Below, piece after piece: positions 1-8,938 of a stretch of DNA of 21,432 bases. The notes below the pieces were generated by a model. It ran no database searches, had not been told where the DNA came from, and saw nothing but the letters and a program-made list of their open reading frames with translations. How positions within the stretch are numbered: position 1 is the stretch's first letter; each line of letters starts with the position of its first letter. The DNA comes from Microbotryum silenes-acaulis (taxonomy: Eukaryota; Basidiomycota; Microbotryomycetes; Microbotryales; Microbotryaceae): assembly GCA_003665825.1 (NCBI GenBank), contig QPFY01000071.1, positions 1 through 21,432 of the forward strand, given 5' to 3'. The translations under genes were made by a program, and so were the position numbers.

Positions 1-2
1 CT

Positions 3-3000
3 AACATCGGCTATTTCGCCTCCTGCCTGTTCGCTCGCCGGCAACTCCCGACTGACGCCTTTGTAGTCGACTCGGGCGCCACGGCACACATGGTCGCCGA
101 TCGCTCTCTATTCACGGCTTATCGCCAGACGGCGCACACCAAGATCGGCGGCATCGCCGGCGGTATCACGGCCATTGGTATGGGGGACGTAGCGTTCGTT
201 GCCAAGACCGGACATCCGATCACGCTGCGTGGCGTTCTGCACACGCCGGGCCTCCACGTCAACCTCCTCTCTGTTTCTCGCCTCTGCGACACCGACCGCG
301 TTCGACTCGCCTTCACCAGCGACGGCATCGACATCGCCAAGGACGGCCAGGCCATTGCTCACGGTACCAGGGTTAACGACGGTCTCTACCTTTTGGACGC
401 GGATCACACCAAGTGTCAGCAGCTTGCCCTTCTCTCGCGTTCTGAGTCTACCGTGCCCCTGCTTACCCTTCACCGCTGCCTCGGCCATCTTGCCCCATCC
501 TCTATACAGAAGATGATCGCCGCAGGTTTGCTGGACGGGTTTGGGCCGGGTACAGTGACAAAGACGTAGAGGAGTTTGTTTGCAATGCTTGCCTTGGTTC
601 CAAAGGCCACCGTCTTCCTTTTCCCGACTCTGAGTCGCATTCCCCCGAGAGACTCGGCCTCGTGCACAGCGATGTCCTTTCGTTCCCCACTCCGTCCTTG
701 ACCGGGAAGCGCTACCTTGTCACATTTTCTTGACGACCACTCTCGCAAACTCTGGGCATACGCGATCGATCACAAAAGCGACGTCTTCCCGACCTTCCAG
801 ACTTGGCTCGCCGAAGTGGAGTTAGAGACGAACGCGCGTTTAAAAACCCTTCGCACTGACAACGGCGGGGAGTACCGATCGAACGCATTCACGGAGTTCT
901 GCAAGTCCAGGGGCATTCGTCGTCAATACTCTATCCCCTACACACCTCAGCAAAACGGTCGTGCCGAACGTGTCAATCTCTCCATTGTCGAGGGCATCCT
1001 CGCCCTCCTTGCTGGACTCCCATCTGCGCCACCTTTGGATGAAGCGGTCGGTACTTCGTTTATTGCAAAAACAGGTGCTCACACTCAGCTTTGGCCAAAC
1101 AGACTCCAGAATCCGTTTGGAACGGCCGACGCACCCACCACACCGCCCTCACCCGTTCGGCCTGCGCGGCCTGGCTCACGGTCGCGCCGGACCTTCGCAG
1201 CAAGCTCGACCCCAAGGCCGCGCGCGTGATCTTCACCGGTTACGACCTCGCCTCCAAGGCTTTCCGTTTCTTCGACCATTATACCAACAAGGTTGTGATT
1301 GGCCGAAATGCCACCTTCCTCGACGACGACTTCCCCGGCCTCCCAATCAACACGCCCGTCGATGTGGACAACACCGAACGCCAGTTCGTCATTCCCGCGA
1401 CACGCCCGCCCCCGCCGTCAAGACGAGGACCCCACTAGTAAGGTCGGCGCACCATGGACGTCTCATCCTCTCTTGATGATTCTGCCATGAGCGCCGTTGA
1501 CGTGGCCCCAGGGTACACTGGCGGATCCTTACTTAATTCTACAGATATCAGCCCCTCGCCGTCCCCGTCGCTTGTCCCGCTTTCGTCGCCCGCCACGTCC
1601 TCGGCCGGAGGACCGTCCCTCGATGACTCGGACGACCCGCTTGACCTCCTCAACTCCAACACCGCGGTTCGCCTCAACCTGATGGACGTACATCGATCCG
1701 ACGACGACACCCTGGTGACGCCCGCACCCGCCATTGCCCCCCGCTGAACAGCCCTCCGATGACGACTCCCCTGATGAGATCGATTTCCTCTCTCGCCACC
1801 ACCGCGCCTTCATCGCCACAGACGACGACGACCCCACCCTCGACGCCATCGAGCCCGTCAAGTCGATTACTAGCGATCCTCAGACCTGGCGCGAAGCAAT
1901 GTCCAGCGACGAGCACGACATCTGGGCTCAGGCTGCCGCCGCCGAGTTCACCGCCATGCGCGACGACTTCAAGGTGTTCACCATCGAGCCTCGATCCTCC
2001 GTACCACCGGGCGCCACTATCGTCACCTCCAAGTTCGTCTGGAAGACCAAACGCGACGCACGCGGCGAAGTCACGGGGCACAAGGCACGTCTCGTAGCGC
2101 AAGGTAACCGACAACGCGACGGCATCGACTTCTCGGAGACTTTCGCACCCGTCGCCCGGTTCTCCTCCATTCGCTGCCTCCTTGCCCTCGCCGCTGCCAA
2201 TGGTTACCACGTTCATCAGGCCGACATCGACAAGGCTTACCTCCACGGCGAGCTCGATCACGATATCTGGATGACGACGCCACGAGGTTTCGACTTCCCA
2301 AGTGATAAGATTCTCCGCCTGCGGCGCTCAATCTACGGTCTCAAGCAGGCCGGTCGCATCTGGAATCGCCACATTGACACATCACTCAGGAGTCTCGGGT
2401 ACAAGGCAACGGGCACTGATCACTGCATTTACTCTCACATTGATGATCAGCAACGGCCCCATTATATCGCCTTGTATGTCGACGATCTCCTCATTGTCAG
2501 CCCCGCCCTCGACGAGATCGAACGCGTCATCTCCGGCCTCGAACAACGATACGGCGTCAAACGACTCGGCCCCGCGGAATACATCCTCGGCATCCAAATC
2601 CGCCGCCTGGACGACGGCTCCATTGCCCTATCCCAGGAACGCTACATCATGGACGTGCTCGCCCGGTTTCACTTCGACACCACGACACGCGGCGCTACGG
2701 TGCCAATGACGCCCGGCCTCTCGCTCACGGCAGTTCCGGGTCAAGGAACGGAGCGCATTCGATCGTGGTACCTACAAGCCATTGGCTCCCTCCTGTACAT
2801 TTCCCTTGGCACTCGACCCGACATTGCCTTCGCCGTCTCGTACTTGTCCCGGTTCGCCAACAACCCTGGCCGCCGTCATTGGATTGCCGTCAAACACGTC
2901 CTTCGCTACCTTCGCGCCACGTACCGCGATGAGCTACTCTACGCCCGCGGTCCAGCCAAAGTTACGGGTGTGGTTGGGTATTCCGATGCGAACTGGGGTG

Positions 3001-3482
3001 CCTGCGTCGACACGTCCATCTCCACAATGGGCTTCGTCTTTTACTTGGCCGGCTCCGCCGTCTCTTGGTCATCGAAGCGTCAGACTCGGGTGGCGGCTTC
3101 CACCACTGATGCCGAATACCTCGCCTTGTCGCACGCTGGTAAGGAAGCGATTTACCTTACGCAACTCCTCTCCGAGCTCCACGTTCGCCCGATCGATGCA
3201 GCTCACATCTTCACCGACAACGAGGCCGCGGCCGCCGTCGCTCACGACCCCGTTCGCACCTCCGGCACTCGACACATACGCCTCCGCGAGCATTTTGTCC
3301 GCGACATGGTCAACCGAGGCGATATCTCCCTCTCACACGTTGGCACAGCGGACATGGTTGCGGACCTATTCACCAAAGCGCTGGGTCCCAAGATTTTTGG
3401 TATACATTGCTATGCTCTAGGCCTCCGGACGCGGCACCCACGGCTCAAGTCTACCTCGCGTTCGCGTGGGGGGGGGGTGTGA
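3..3482 (+). pseudogene. A1 gag-pol polyprotein, 5'-partial and frameshifted
   Basis: The reading frame enters at position 3 and equals residues 334 onward of the intact A2 polyprotein. It shows the protease motif DSGAT, then shifts frame at about 544 (loss of one G), about 725 (gain of one T), several places in 1010-1145, about 1398 (loss of C), about 1452 (gain of C) and about 1736 (gain of C). From 1741 the frame is open through the C-terminal linker, RT (YVDD) and RNase H. The G run before the LTR has ten G here against nine in the other copies. This shifts the frame so that it stops at 3480-3482, three bases into the LTR, and the LTR-encoded tail of the other copies is lost. Substitutions relative to A2 include Ala for Thr in the VLxRFHF segment and Ala for Asp just before the RNase H STTDAEY motif. 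The clustered one-base indels may be sequence errors rather than real damage. Confidence 0.88.
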
Positions 3483-3504
3483 GGAATCCACTCTCCGCTC
3501 GGGT

Positions 3505-3621
3505 CAGGACTTAGGCGCGCGGAGCGAGCCGGGCGCATCGGCCCAGGACTTAGGCGCGCGGAGCGAGCCGGGCGCATCGGCCCAGGACTTAGGCGCGCGC
3601 AGCGAGCCTGGCACATTGGCT
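3505..3621 (+). repeat. Three 39-bp tandem repeats inside family A LTR
   Basis: The units are 3505-3543, 3544-3582 and 3583-3621, each starting CAGGACTTAGGCGCGC. The first two are identical and the third is diverged in its second half. A fourth, very degenerate trace (GAGGACTTGGGGCGCGC) follows near 3640. Because 39 is a multiple of three and the unit has no stop in the pol frame, the same array in the 3' LTR is translated as a 13-residue repeat at the polyprotein C terminus. The array recurs at 8404-8520 and 15958-16074, in reverse in the A4 LTR, and with small deletions in the A5 3' LTR. Confidence 0.9.
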
Positions 3622-3681
3622 CAGCCCCGAGGCTCGCTGGCTGAGGACTTGGGGCGCGCGGCTCCCTTACTGTTAGATTCC

Positions 3682-3806
3682 TATTCATCACTCTTGGCTA
3701 TAACTACATCGCTGACGTAGTAGAGTTGATCGAATAGGTATGTTGAAATGATATTCATCACTCTTGGCTATAACTACATCGCTGACGTAGTAGAGTTGAT
3801 CGAATA
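3682..3806 (+). repeat. Duplicated 55-bp near-palindromic unit ending the family A LTR
   Basis: Unit one is 3682-3736 and unit two is 3752-3806, separated by the 15-bp spacer GGTATGTTGAAATGA. The two units are identical here. Each begins TATTC-ATCA-CTCT and ends AGAG-TTGAT-CGAATA, so its ends are imperfect inverted repeats. The centre, CTACATCGCTGACGTAG, is another imperfect palindrome. The same pair closes every family A LTR in the window, with single substitutions near 8887 (LTR fragment) and 12292 (A4). Confidence 0.9.
3699..3720 (+). promoter_or_regulatory. Candidate LTR control sites: TATA-like and CRE-like
   Basis: Within the first 55-bp unit, TATAACTA (3699-3706) resembles a TATA box and TGACGTAG (3713-3720) resembles a half site for CREB/ATF-type bZIP factors. 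Both occur again in unit two and in every family A LTR. An LTR needs a promoter, so a conserved TATA-like sequence is plausible, but its place near the LTR 3' end would leave a short R-U5. No transcript evidence is available, and the match may be chance. Confidence 0.25.
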
Positions 3807-3830
3807 GGTTATAAGCCCACGAGCTACCAG
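3807..3830 (+). other. A2 primer-binding site, half-tRNA type
   Basis: GGTTATAAGCCCACGAGC lies directly after the LTR, followed by TACCAG. Its reverse complement reads as D-arm plus anticodon arm of a tRNA: GGTAG, then a stem GTGGG, the loop CTTATAA and CC. In that loop the anticodon is UAU, which reads isoleucine. It does not start TGG, so it does not pair with a tRNA 3' CCA end. Known copia and Ty5 elements start their site with GGTTAT and prime from the 5' half of initiator tRNA-Met cut in the anticodon loop. This site has the same layout with a different anticodon. Confidence 0.72.
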
Positions 3831-3900
3831 CCCCGCCGCTTGAAATTTTTCCCTCGAGCCCAGCCACTCGAGCCGCCCCAGCCCATCGCACCATCGCAGC

Positions 3901-6900
3901 ATGGACAGCTCCCCCGCCCCGCCTTCGCCCCCCAGGGACATCAGCTCCCCTGACCCTTCGATCAGCGTGCAAATCGCCACGCTACAGGCACAGCTTGCCG
4001 CTCTACAGGCCTCACAGCCCCCTGCCGCCGCCGCCGCCTCCCCGCCCGTCACTGCCACGCAGGCAAACACCGCCACCGCATCAAAAGTCGTGTTCCCCAA
4101 GCACGCTCGCCTTGACGGCCCTAAGTCGTTTACAAACTGGTTACGTCAACTCCGTCTCGCGCTTCCAAATCAAGCCCGTGGTTACGTTCTTGACGGTGTC
4201 ATTCCCCCGACGTGGACGGCCGACCAGCTTGCCGCCCGTGACGACGCCGCGCGTGAAATCATCGTTGGCTCGATCGACTCAGCCGACGTCTCAGCCACCC
4301 TCGACACCATCCCCAGCGACGACCTGTCGGCACCACGCATCTTCGCCGCACTCAAGGCTCGTTTCGCACCGGACGACGCCACTCGTACCCTCGAGTTGTT
4401 CGCCCGCCTTTGGGACTTCAGGAAGATGCCTGCCTCCGTCGAGGCGTACGACACGTGGCTCCGTGAATACATGTCGATCGCGCAGGAAATCCGCGACGCC
4501 AAAACCTCGCTCAACGACGTGCTCGCCACTCACGTGCTCGCCATGGTCCCACCCTGCCTCGACAGCTTCCGACTCACGTTCACGGACGAGCAGCGCAACC
4601 AACGCGACCTCCCGGAACTCACGACGCTGACGGATCGCATTCGCATCCAGCTTCGCTCGGCGGGACTCTCGTCATCGCACTCGGCCATGCTCGCCACCGC
4701 CTCCCCTTGTCCCGCCTGCCGCGCCCCCGGCCACCGTCTGCGCGACTGCACCTCACGGGCGACACACCCGCCCGCCAGCCCCTGCCGCCGCTGCCACAAG
4801 AAAGGTCACTGGGCCCTCGACTGCAAGCACCGGGGCGAACAGAAACACACCGGCGACGACAACCAGGACGACACGTCTCTCCCCGCCGCTCAACAGCCTA
4901 ACATCGGCTATTTCGCCTCCTGCCTGTTCGCTCGCCGGCAACTCCCGACTGACGCCTTTGTAGTCGACTCGGGCGCCACGGCACACATGGTCGCCGATCG
5001 CTCTCTATTCACGGCTTATCGCCAGACGGCGCACACCAAGATCGGCGGCATCGCCGGCGGTATCACGGCCATTGGTATGGGGGACGTAGCGTTCGTTGCC
5101 AAGACCGGACATCCGATCACGCTGCGTGGCGTTCTGCACACGCCGGGCCTCCACGTCAACCTCCTCTCTGTTTCTCGCCTCTGCGACACCGACCGCGTTC
5201 GACTCGCCTTCACCAGCGACGGCATCGACATCGCCAAGGACGGCCAGGCCATTGCTCACGGTACCAGGGTTAACGACGGTCTCTACCTTTTGGACGCGGA
5301 TCACACCAAGTGTCAGCAGCTTGCCCTTCTCTCGCGTTCTGAGTCTACCGTGCCCCTGCTTACCCTTCACCGCTGCCTCGGCCATCTTGCCCCATCCTCT
5401 ATACAGAAGATGATCGCCGCAGGTTTGCTGGACGGGTTTGGGGCCGGGTACAGTGACAAAGACGTAGAGGAGTTTGTTTGCAATGCTTGCCTTGGTTCCA
5501 AAGGCCACCGTCTTCCTTTTCCCGACTCTGAGTCGCATTCCCCCGAGAGACTCGGCCTCGTGCACAGCGATGTCCTTTCGTTCCCCACTCCGTCCTTGAC
5601 CGGGAAGCGCTACCTTGTCACATTTCTTGACGACCACTCTCGCAAACTCTGGGCATACGCGATCGATCACAAAAGCGACGTCTTCCCGACCTTCCAGACT
5701 TGGCTCGCCGAAGTGGAGTTAGAGACGAACGCGCGTTTAAAAACCCTTCGCACTGACAACGGCGGGGAGTACCGATCGAACGCATTCACGGAGTTCTGCA
5801 AGTCCAGGGGCATTCGTCGTCAATACTCTATCCCCTACACACCTCAGCAAAACGGTCGTGCCGAACGTGTCAATCTCTCCATTGTCGAGGGCATCCTCGC
5901 CCTCCTTGCTGACTCCCATCTGCCGGCCACCTTTTGGGATGAAGCGGCTGCGTACTTCGTTTATTGCAAAAACAGGTGCTCACACTCAGCTTTGGCCAAA
6001 CAGACTCCAGAATCCGTTTGGAACGGCCGACGCACCACCACCACCGCCCTCCACCCGTTCGGCTGCGCGGCCTGGCTCACGGTCGCGCCGGACCTTCGCA
6101 GCAAGCTCGACCCCAAGGCCGCGCGCGTGATCTTCACCGGTTACGACCTCGCCTCCAAGGCTTTCCGTTTCTTCGACCATTATACCAACAAGGTTGTGAT
6201 TGGCCGAAATGCCACCTTCCTCGACGACGACTTCCCCGGCCTCCCAATCAACACGCCCGTCGATGTGGACAACACCGAACGCCAGTTCGTCATTCCCGCC
6301 GACACGCCCGCCCCCGCCGTCAAGACGAGGACCCCACTAGTAAGGTCGGCGCACATGGACGTCTCATCCTCTCTTGATGATTCTGCCATGAGCGCCGTTG
6401 ACGTGGCCCCAGGGTACACTGGCGGATCCTTACTTAATTCTACAGATATCAGCCCCTCGCCGTCCCCGTCGCTTGTCCCGCTTTCGTCGCCCGCCACGTC
6501 CTCGGCCGGAGGACCGTCCCTCGATGACTCGGACGACCCGCTTGACCTCCTCAACTCCAACACCGCGGTTCGCCTCAACCTGATGGACGTACATCGATCC
6601 GACGACGACACCCTGGTGACGCCCGCACCCGCCATTGCCCCCGCTGAACAGCCCTCCGATGACGACTCCCCTGATGAGATCGATTTCCTCTCTCGCCACC
6701 ACCGCGCCTTCATCGCCACAGACGACGACGACCCCACCCTCGACGCCATCGAGCCCGTCAAGTCGATTACTAGCGATCCTCAGACCTGGCGCGAAGCAAT
6801 GTCCAGCGACGAGCACGACATCTGGGCTCAGGCTGCCGCCGCCGAGTTCACCGCCATGCGCGACGACTTCAAGGTGTTCACCATCGAGCCTCGATCCTCC

Positions 6901-8619
6901 GTACCACCGGGCGCCACTATCGTCACCTCCAAGTTCGTCTGGAAGACCAAACGCGACGCACGCGGCGAAGTCACGGGGCACAAGGCACGTCTCGTAGCGC
7001 AAGGTAACCGACAACGCGACGGCATCGACTTCTCGGAGACTTTCGCACCCGTCGCCCGGTTCTCCTCCATTCGCTGCCTCCTTGCCCTCGCCGCTGCCAA
7101 TGGTTACCACGTTCATCAGGCCGACATCGACAAGGCTTACCTCCACGGCGAGCTCGATCACGATATCTGGATGACGACGCCACGAGGTTTCGACTTCCCA
7201 AGTGATAAGATTCTCCGCCTGCGGCGCTCAATCTACGGTCTCAAGCAGGCCGGTCGCATCTGGAATCGCCACATTGACACATCACTCAGGAGTCTCGGGT
7301 ACAAGGCAACGGGCACTGATCACTGCATTTACTCTCACATTGATGATCAGCAACGGCCCCATTATATCGCCTTGTATGTCGACGATCTCCTCATTGTCAG
7401 CCCCGCCCTCGACGAGATCGAACGCGTCATCTCCGGCCTCGAACAACGATACGGCGTCAAACGACTCGGCCCCGCGGAATACATCCTCGGCATCCAAATC
7501 CGCCGCCTGGACGACGGCTCCATTGCCCTATCCCAGGAACGCTACATCATGGACGTGCTCACCCGGTTTCACTTCGACACCACGACACGCGGCGCTACGG
7601 TGCCAATGACGCCCGGCCTCTCGCTCACGGCAGTTCCGGGTCAAGGAACGGAGCGCATTCGATCGTGGTACCTACAAGCCATTGGCTCCCTCCTGTACAT
7701 TTCCCTTGGCACTCGACCCGACATTGCCTTCGCCGTCTCGTACTTGTCCCGGTTCGCCAACAACCCTGGCCGCCGTCATTGGATTGCCGTCAAACACGTC
7801 CTTCGCTACCTTCGCGCCACGTACCGCGATGAGCTACTCTACGCCCGCGGTCCAGCCAAAGTTACGGGTGTGGTTGGGTATTCCGATGCGAACTGGGGTG
7901 CCTGCGTCGACACGTCCATCTCCACAATGGGCTTCGTCTTTTACTTGGCCGGCTCCGCCGTCTCTTGGTCATCGAAGCGTCAGACTCGGGTGGCGGATTC
8001 CACCACTGATGCCGAATACCTCGCCTTGTCGCACGCTGGTAAGGAAGCGATTTACCTTACGCAACTCCTCTCCGAGCTCCACGTTCGCCCGATCGATGCA
8101 GCTCACATCTTCACCGACAACGAGGCCGCGGCCGCCGTCGCTCACGACCCCGTTCGCACCTCCGGCACTCGACACATACGCCTCCGCGAGCATTTTGTCC
8201 GCGACATGGTCAACCGAGGCGATATCTCCCTCTCACACGTTGGCACAGCGGACATGGTTGCGGACCTATTCACCAAAGCGCTGGGTCCCAAGATTTTTGG
8301 TATACATTGCTATGCTCTAGGCCTCCGGACGCGGCACCCACGGCTCAAGTCTACCTCGCGTTCGCGTGGGGGGGGGTGTGAGGAATCCACTCTCCGCTCG
8401 GGTCAGGACTTAGGCGCGCGGAGCGAGCCGGGCGCATCGGCCCAGGACTTAGGCGCGCGGAGCGAGCCGGGCGCATCGGCCCAGGACTTAGGCGCGCGCA
8501 GCGAGCCTGGCACATTGGCTCAGCCCCGAGGCTCGCTGGCTGAGGACTTGGGGCGCGCGGCTCCCTTACTGTTAGATTCCTATTCATCACTCTTGGCTAT
8601 AACTACATCGCTGACGTAG
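3901..8619 (+). CDS. Gag-pol polyprotein of copia retrotransposon A2, intact, 1572 aa
   Basis: One frame encodes all element proteins, without a gag-pol frameshift. The ATG at 3901 (context GCAGCATGG) is the first after the primer-binding site. Domains: Pro/Ala-rich N terminus and gag (1-265); two CX2CX4HX4C zinc knuckles (Cys270-Cys283, Cys295-Cys308); aspartic protease with Asp356-Ser-Gly-Ala-Thr; integrase zinc module His490, His495, Cys527, Cys530; integrase core Asp557, Asp619, Glu655, with exactly 35 residues between the last two (DD35E); acidic Ser/Pro linker (about 790-950); RT with Asp1075 and Tyr1159-Val-Asp-Asp1162; RNase H with Asp1329, Glu1372, Asp1406 and Asp1455. No stop separates RNase H from the LTR, so residues 1493-1572 are encoded by the 3' LTR and include a 13-residue repeat beginning [10 protein letters not shown]. 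Gag should form cytoplasmic virus-like particles; integrase should act in the nucleus. Thr in the VLTRFHF segment is private to this copy; the others have Ala. Confidence 0.96.
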   Translation: MDSSPAPPSPPRDISSPDPSISVQIATLQAQLAALQASQPPAAAAASPPVTATQANTATASKVVFPKHARLDGPKSFTNWLRQLRLALPNQARGYVLDGVIPPTWTADQLAARDDAAREIIVGSIDSADVSATLDTIPSDDLSAPRIFAALKARFAPDDATRTLELFARLWDFRKMPASVEAYDTWLREYMSIAQEIRDAKTSLNDVLATHVLAMVPPCLDSFRLTFTDEQRNQRDLPELTTLTDRIRIQLRSAGLSSSHSAMLATASPCPACRAPGHRLRDCTSRATHPPASPCRRCHKKGHWALDCKHRGEQKHTGDDNQDDTSLPAAQQPNIGYFASCLFARRQLPTDAFVVDSGATAHMVADRSLFTAYRQTAHTKIGGIAGGITAIGMGDVAFVAKTGHPITLRGVLHTPGLHVNLLSVSRLCDTDRVRLAFTSDGIDIAKDGQAIAHGTRVNDGLYLLDADHTKCQQLALLSRSESTVPLLTLHRCLGHLAPSSIQKMIAAGLLDGFGAGYSDKDVEEFVCNACLGSKGHRLPFPDSESHSPERLGLVHSDVLSFPTPSLTGKRYLVTFLDDHSRKLWAYAIDHKSDVFPTFQTWLAEVELETNARLKTLRTDNGGEYRSNAFTEFCKSRGIRRQYSIPYTPQQNGRAERVNLSIVEGILALLADSHLPATFWDEAAAYFVYCKNRCSHSALAKQTPESVWNGRRTTTTALHPFGCAAWLTVAPDLRSKLDPKAARVIFTGYDLASKAFRFFDHYTNKVVIGRNATFLDDDFPGLPINTPVDVDNTERQFVIPADTPAPAVKTRTPLVRSAHMDVSSSLDDSAMSAVDVAPGYTGGSLLNSTDISPSPSPSLVPLSSPATSSAGGPSLDDSDDPLDLLNSNTAVRLNLMDVHRSDDDTLVTPAPAIAPAEQPSDDDSPDEIDFLSRHHRAFIATDDDDPTLDAIEPVKSITSDPQTWREAMSSDEHDIWAQAAAAEFTAMRDDFKVFTIEPRSSVPPGATIVTSKFVWKTKRDARGEVTGHKARLVAQGNRQRDGIDFSETFAPVARFSSIRCLLALAAANGYHVHQADIDKAYLHGELDHDIWMTTPRGFDFPSDKILRLRRSIYGLKQAGRIWNRHIDTSLRSLGYKATGTDHCIYSHIDDQQRPHYIALYVDDLLIVSPALDEIERVISGLEQRYGVKRLGPAEYILGIQIRRLDDGSIALSQERYIMDVLTRFHFDTTTRGATVPMTPGLSLTAVPGQGTERIRSWYLQAIGSLLYISLGTRPDIAFAVSYLSRFANNPGRRHWIAVKHVLRYLRATYRDELLYARGPAKVTGVVGYSDANWGACVDTSISTMGFVFYLAGSAVSWSSKRQTRVADSTTDAEYLALSHAGKEAIYLTQLLSELHVRPIDAAHIFTDNEAAAAVAHDPVRTSGTRHIRLREHFVRDMVNRGDISLSHVGTADMVADLFTKALGPKIFGIHCYALGLRTRHPRLKSTSRSRGGGCEESTLRSGQDLGARSEPGASAQDLGARSEPGASAQDLGARSEPGTLAQPRGSLAEDLGRAAPLLLDSYSSLLAITTSLT
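8368..8376 (+). other. A2 polypurine tract, nine G
   Basis: Nine consecutive G directly abut the 3' LTR, where LTR elements keep the polypurine tract that survives RNase H and primes plus-strand DNA. A pure G run is unusual, since most tracts mix A and G. The tract is also coding, giving three Gly codons just before the LTR-encoded tail, so a change in its length switches the reading frame, as seen in A1. Confidence 0.8.
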
Positions 8620-8705
8620 TAGAGTTGATCGAATAGGTATGTTGAAATGATATTCATCACTCTTGGCTATAACTACATCGCTGACGTAGTAGAGTTGATC
8701 GAATA
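8377..8705 (+). repeat. A2 3' LTR, 329 bp
   Basis: This copy matches the LTR at 3478-3806 throughout as far as I can read. The gag-pol frame stays open for 240 bp into it and ends with the TAG of the CTGACGTAG centre of the first 55-bp unit (8617-8619). The base after the LTR starts GCATCGGCC, which is the interior of another family A LTR and not the element's own sequence. Confidence 0.93.
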
Positions 8706-8938
8706 GCATCGGCCCAGGACTTAGGCGCGCGCAGCGAGCCTGGCACATTGGCTCAGCCCCGAGGCTCGCTGGCTGAGGACTTGGGGCGCGCGGCTCCCTT
8801 ACTGTTAGATTCCTATTCATCACTCTTGGCTATAACTACATCGCTGACGTAGTAGAGTTGATCGAATAGGTATGTTGAAATGATATTGATCACTCTTGGC
8901 TATAACTACATCGCTGACGTAGTAGAGTTGATCGAATA
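8706..8938 (+). repeat. Family A LTR fragment (LTR positions 97-329)
   Basis: These 233 bp match the last 233 bp of the family A LTR, starting inside the second 39-bp repeat (GCATCGGCC) and ending GATCGAATA. One substitution is visible (ATTGATCAC for ATTCATCAC near 8887). It is the right-hand remainder of an LTR into which the A1/A2 array inserted; the first 96 bp should lie left of A1, outside the window, with GCATC as the expected 5-bp target duplication. It abuts A3 integrase sequence directly, so this LTR belonged to an element (or solo LTR) that had itself inserted into A3, with CTACA as the expected duplication. Confidence 0.88.

Larger units (their letters stand above)
1..3806 (+). mobile_element. 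Ty1/copia retrotransposon copy A1, 5' part outside window
   Basis: This is the 3' two thirds of a family A element. It begins just downstream of the gag zinc knuckles and runs through protease, integrase, RT and RNase H into an LTR at 3478-3806. It matches the complete copy A2 nearly base for base (position 1 corresponds to 4898), apart from a set of short indels between about 540 and 1740 and two substitutions in the RT/RNase H part. Its 3' LTR is also the 5' LTR of A2, so A1 and A2 form an LTR-internal-LTR-internal-LTR tandem array. The 5' LTR and most of gag would lie to the left of the window. Confidence 0.93.
3478..3806 (+). repeat. Family A LTR shared by A1 (3') and A2 (5'), 329 bp
   Basis: The LTR begins TGTGAGGAATCC directly after the G run and ends GATCGAATA directly before the primer-binding site. 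The boundaries follow from comparing the two LTRs of A5, which share exactly this block between different flanks and are bordered by the 5-bp duplication GCGAT. The 5' third holds three 39-bp GC-rich repeats. The 3' third holds two 55-bp units separated by 15 bp. No base differs between this LTR and the one at 8377-8705 as far as I can see, which points to recent insertion or gene conversion. The LTR should carry promoter and polyadenylation signals. A TATAACTA stretch in each 55-bp unit is the only TATA-like candidate I noticed. Confidence 0.93.
3478..8705 (+). mobile_element. Complete Ty1/copia retrotransposon A2, 5228 bp
   Basis: A2 has two LTRs with no visible difference (3478-3806 and 8377-8705), a primer-binding site at 3807, a 94-bp leader, one uninterrupted gag-pol frame (3901-8619) and a G9 tract before the 3' LTR. 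The order protease, integrase, RT, RNase H is diagnostic of Ty1/copia; in Ty3/gypsy elements integrase follows RNase H. All catalytic residues I can check are present, so this copy appears competent for autonomous transposition. The flank after the 3' LTR is the inside of another family A LTR, so A1/A2 entered an older copy. The matching left flank would be outside the window. Confidence 0.95.

Noticed and set aside
3505..3621. 39-bp repeats as a CRISPR array
   Set aside because: The units are directly adjacent with no unique spacers, lie within an LTR, and the context is eukaryotic.
3682..3806. 55-bp units as independent MITE-like elements
   Set aside because: They have inverted ends, but they occur only as a fixed pair at the LTR end, always with the same 15-bp spacer and without their own target duplications.
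3807..3830. A tRNA gene or tRNA pseudogene after the LTR
   Set aside because: Only the D-arm and anticodon-arm complement is present, on the opposite strand, with no acceptor stem or T-arm. Its place beside the LTR fits a primer-binding site.
3688..4100. Reverse-strand ORFs over the LTR, leader and gag start, such as 3774-4100
   Set aside because: They are shadows of the GC-rich gag frame and recur at the matching place in A5. No domain is recognisable.
8358..8590. Antisense ORF in the family A LTR with repeated [13 protein letters not shown] residues
   Set aside because: It recurs in every LTR but is explained by a stop-free 39-bp GC-rich repeat read on the other strand. No known domain or start context supports a protein.
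3901..8619. A programmed gag-pol frameshift
   Set aside because: A2 has a single continuous frame from gag to RNase H. The breaks in A1 and A5 are scattered and not shared.
8706..8938. Solo LTR made by LTR-LTR recombination
   Set aside because: It lacks the first 96 bp and abuts the A2 LTR directly, so it is better read as the right part of an LTR interrupted by A1/A2. Whether that LTR was solo or part of a full element cannot be told here.
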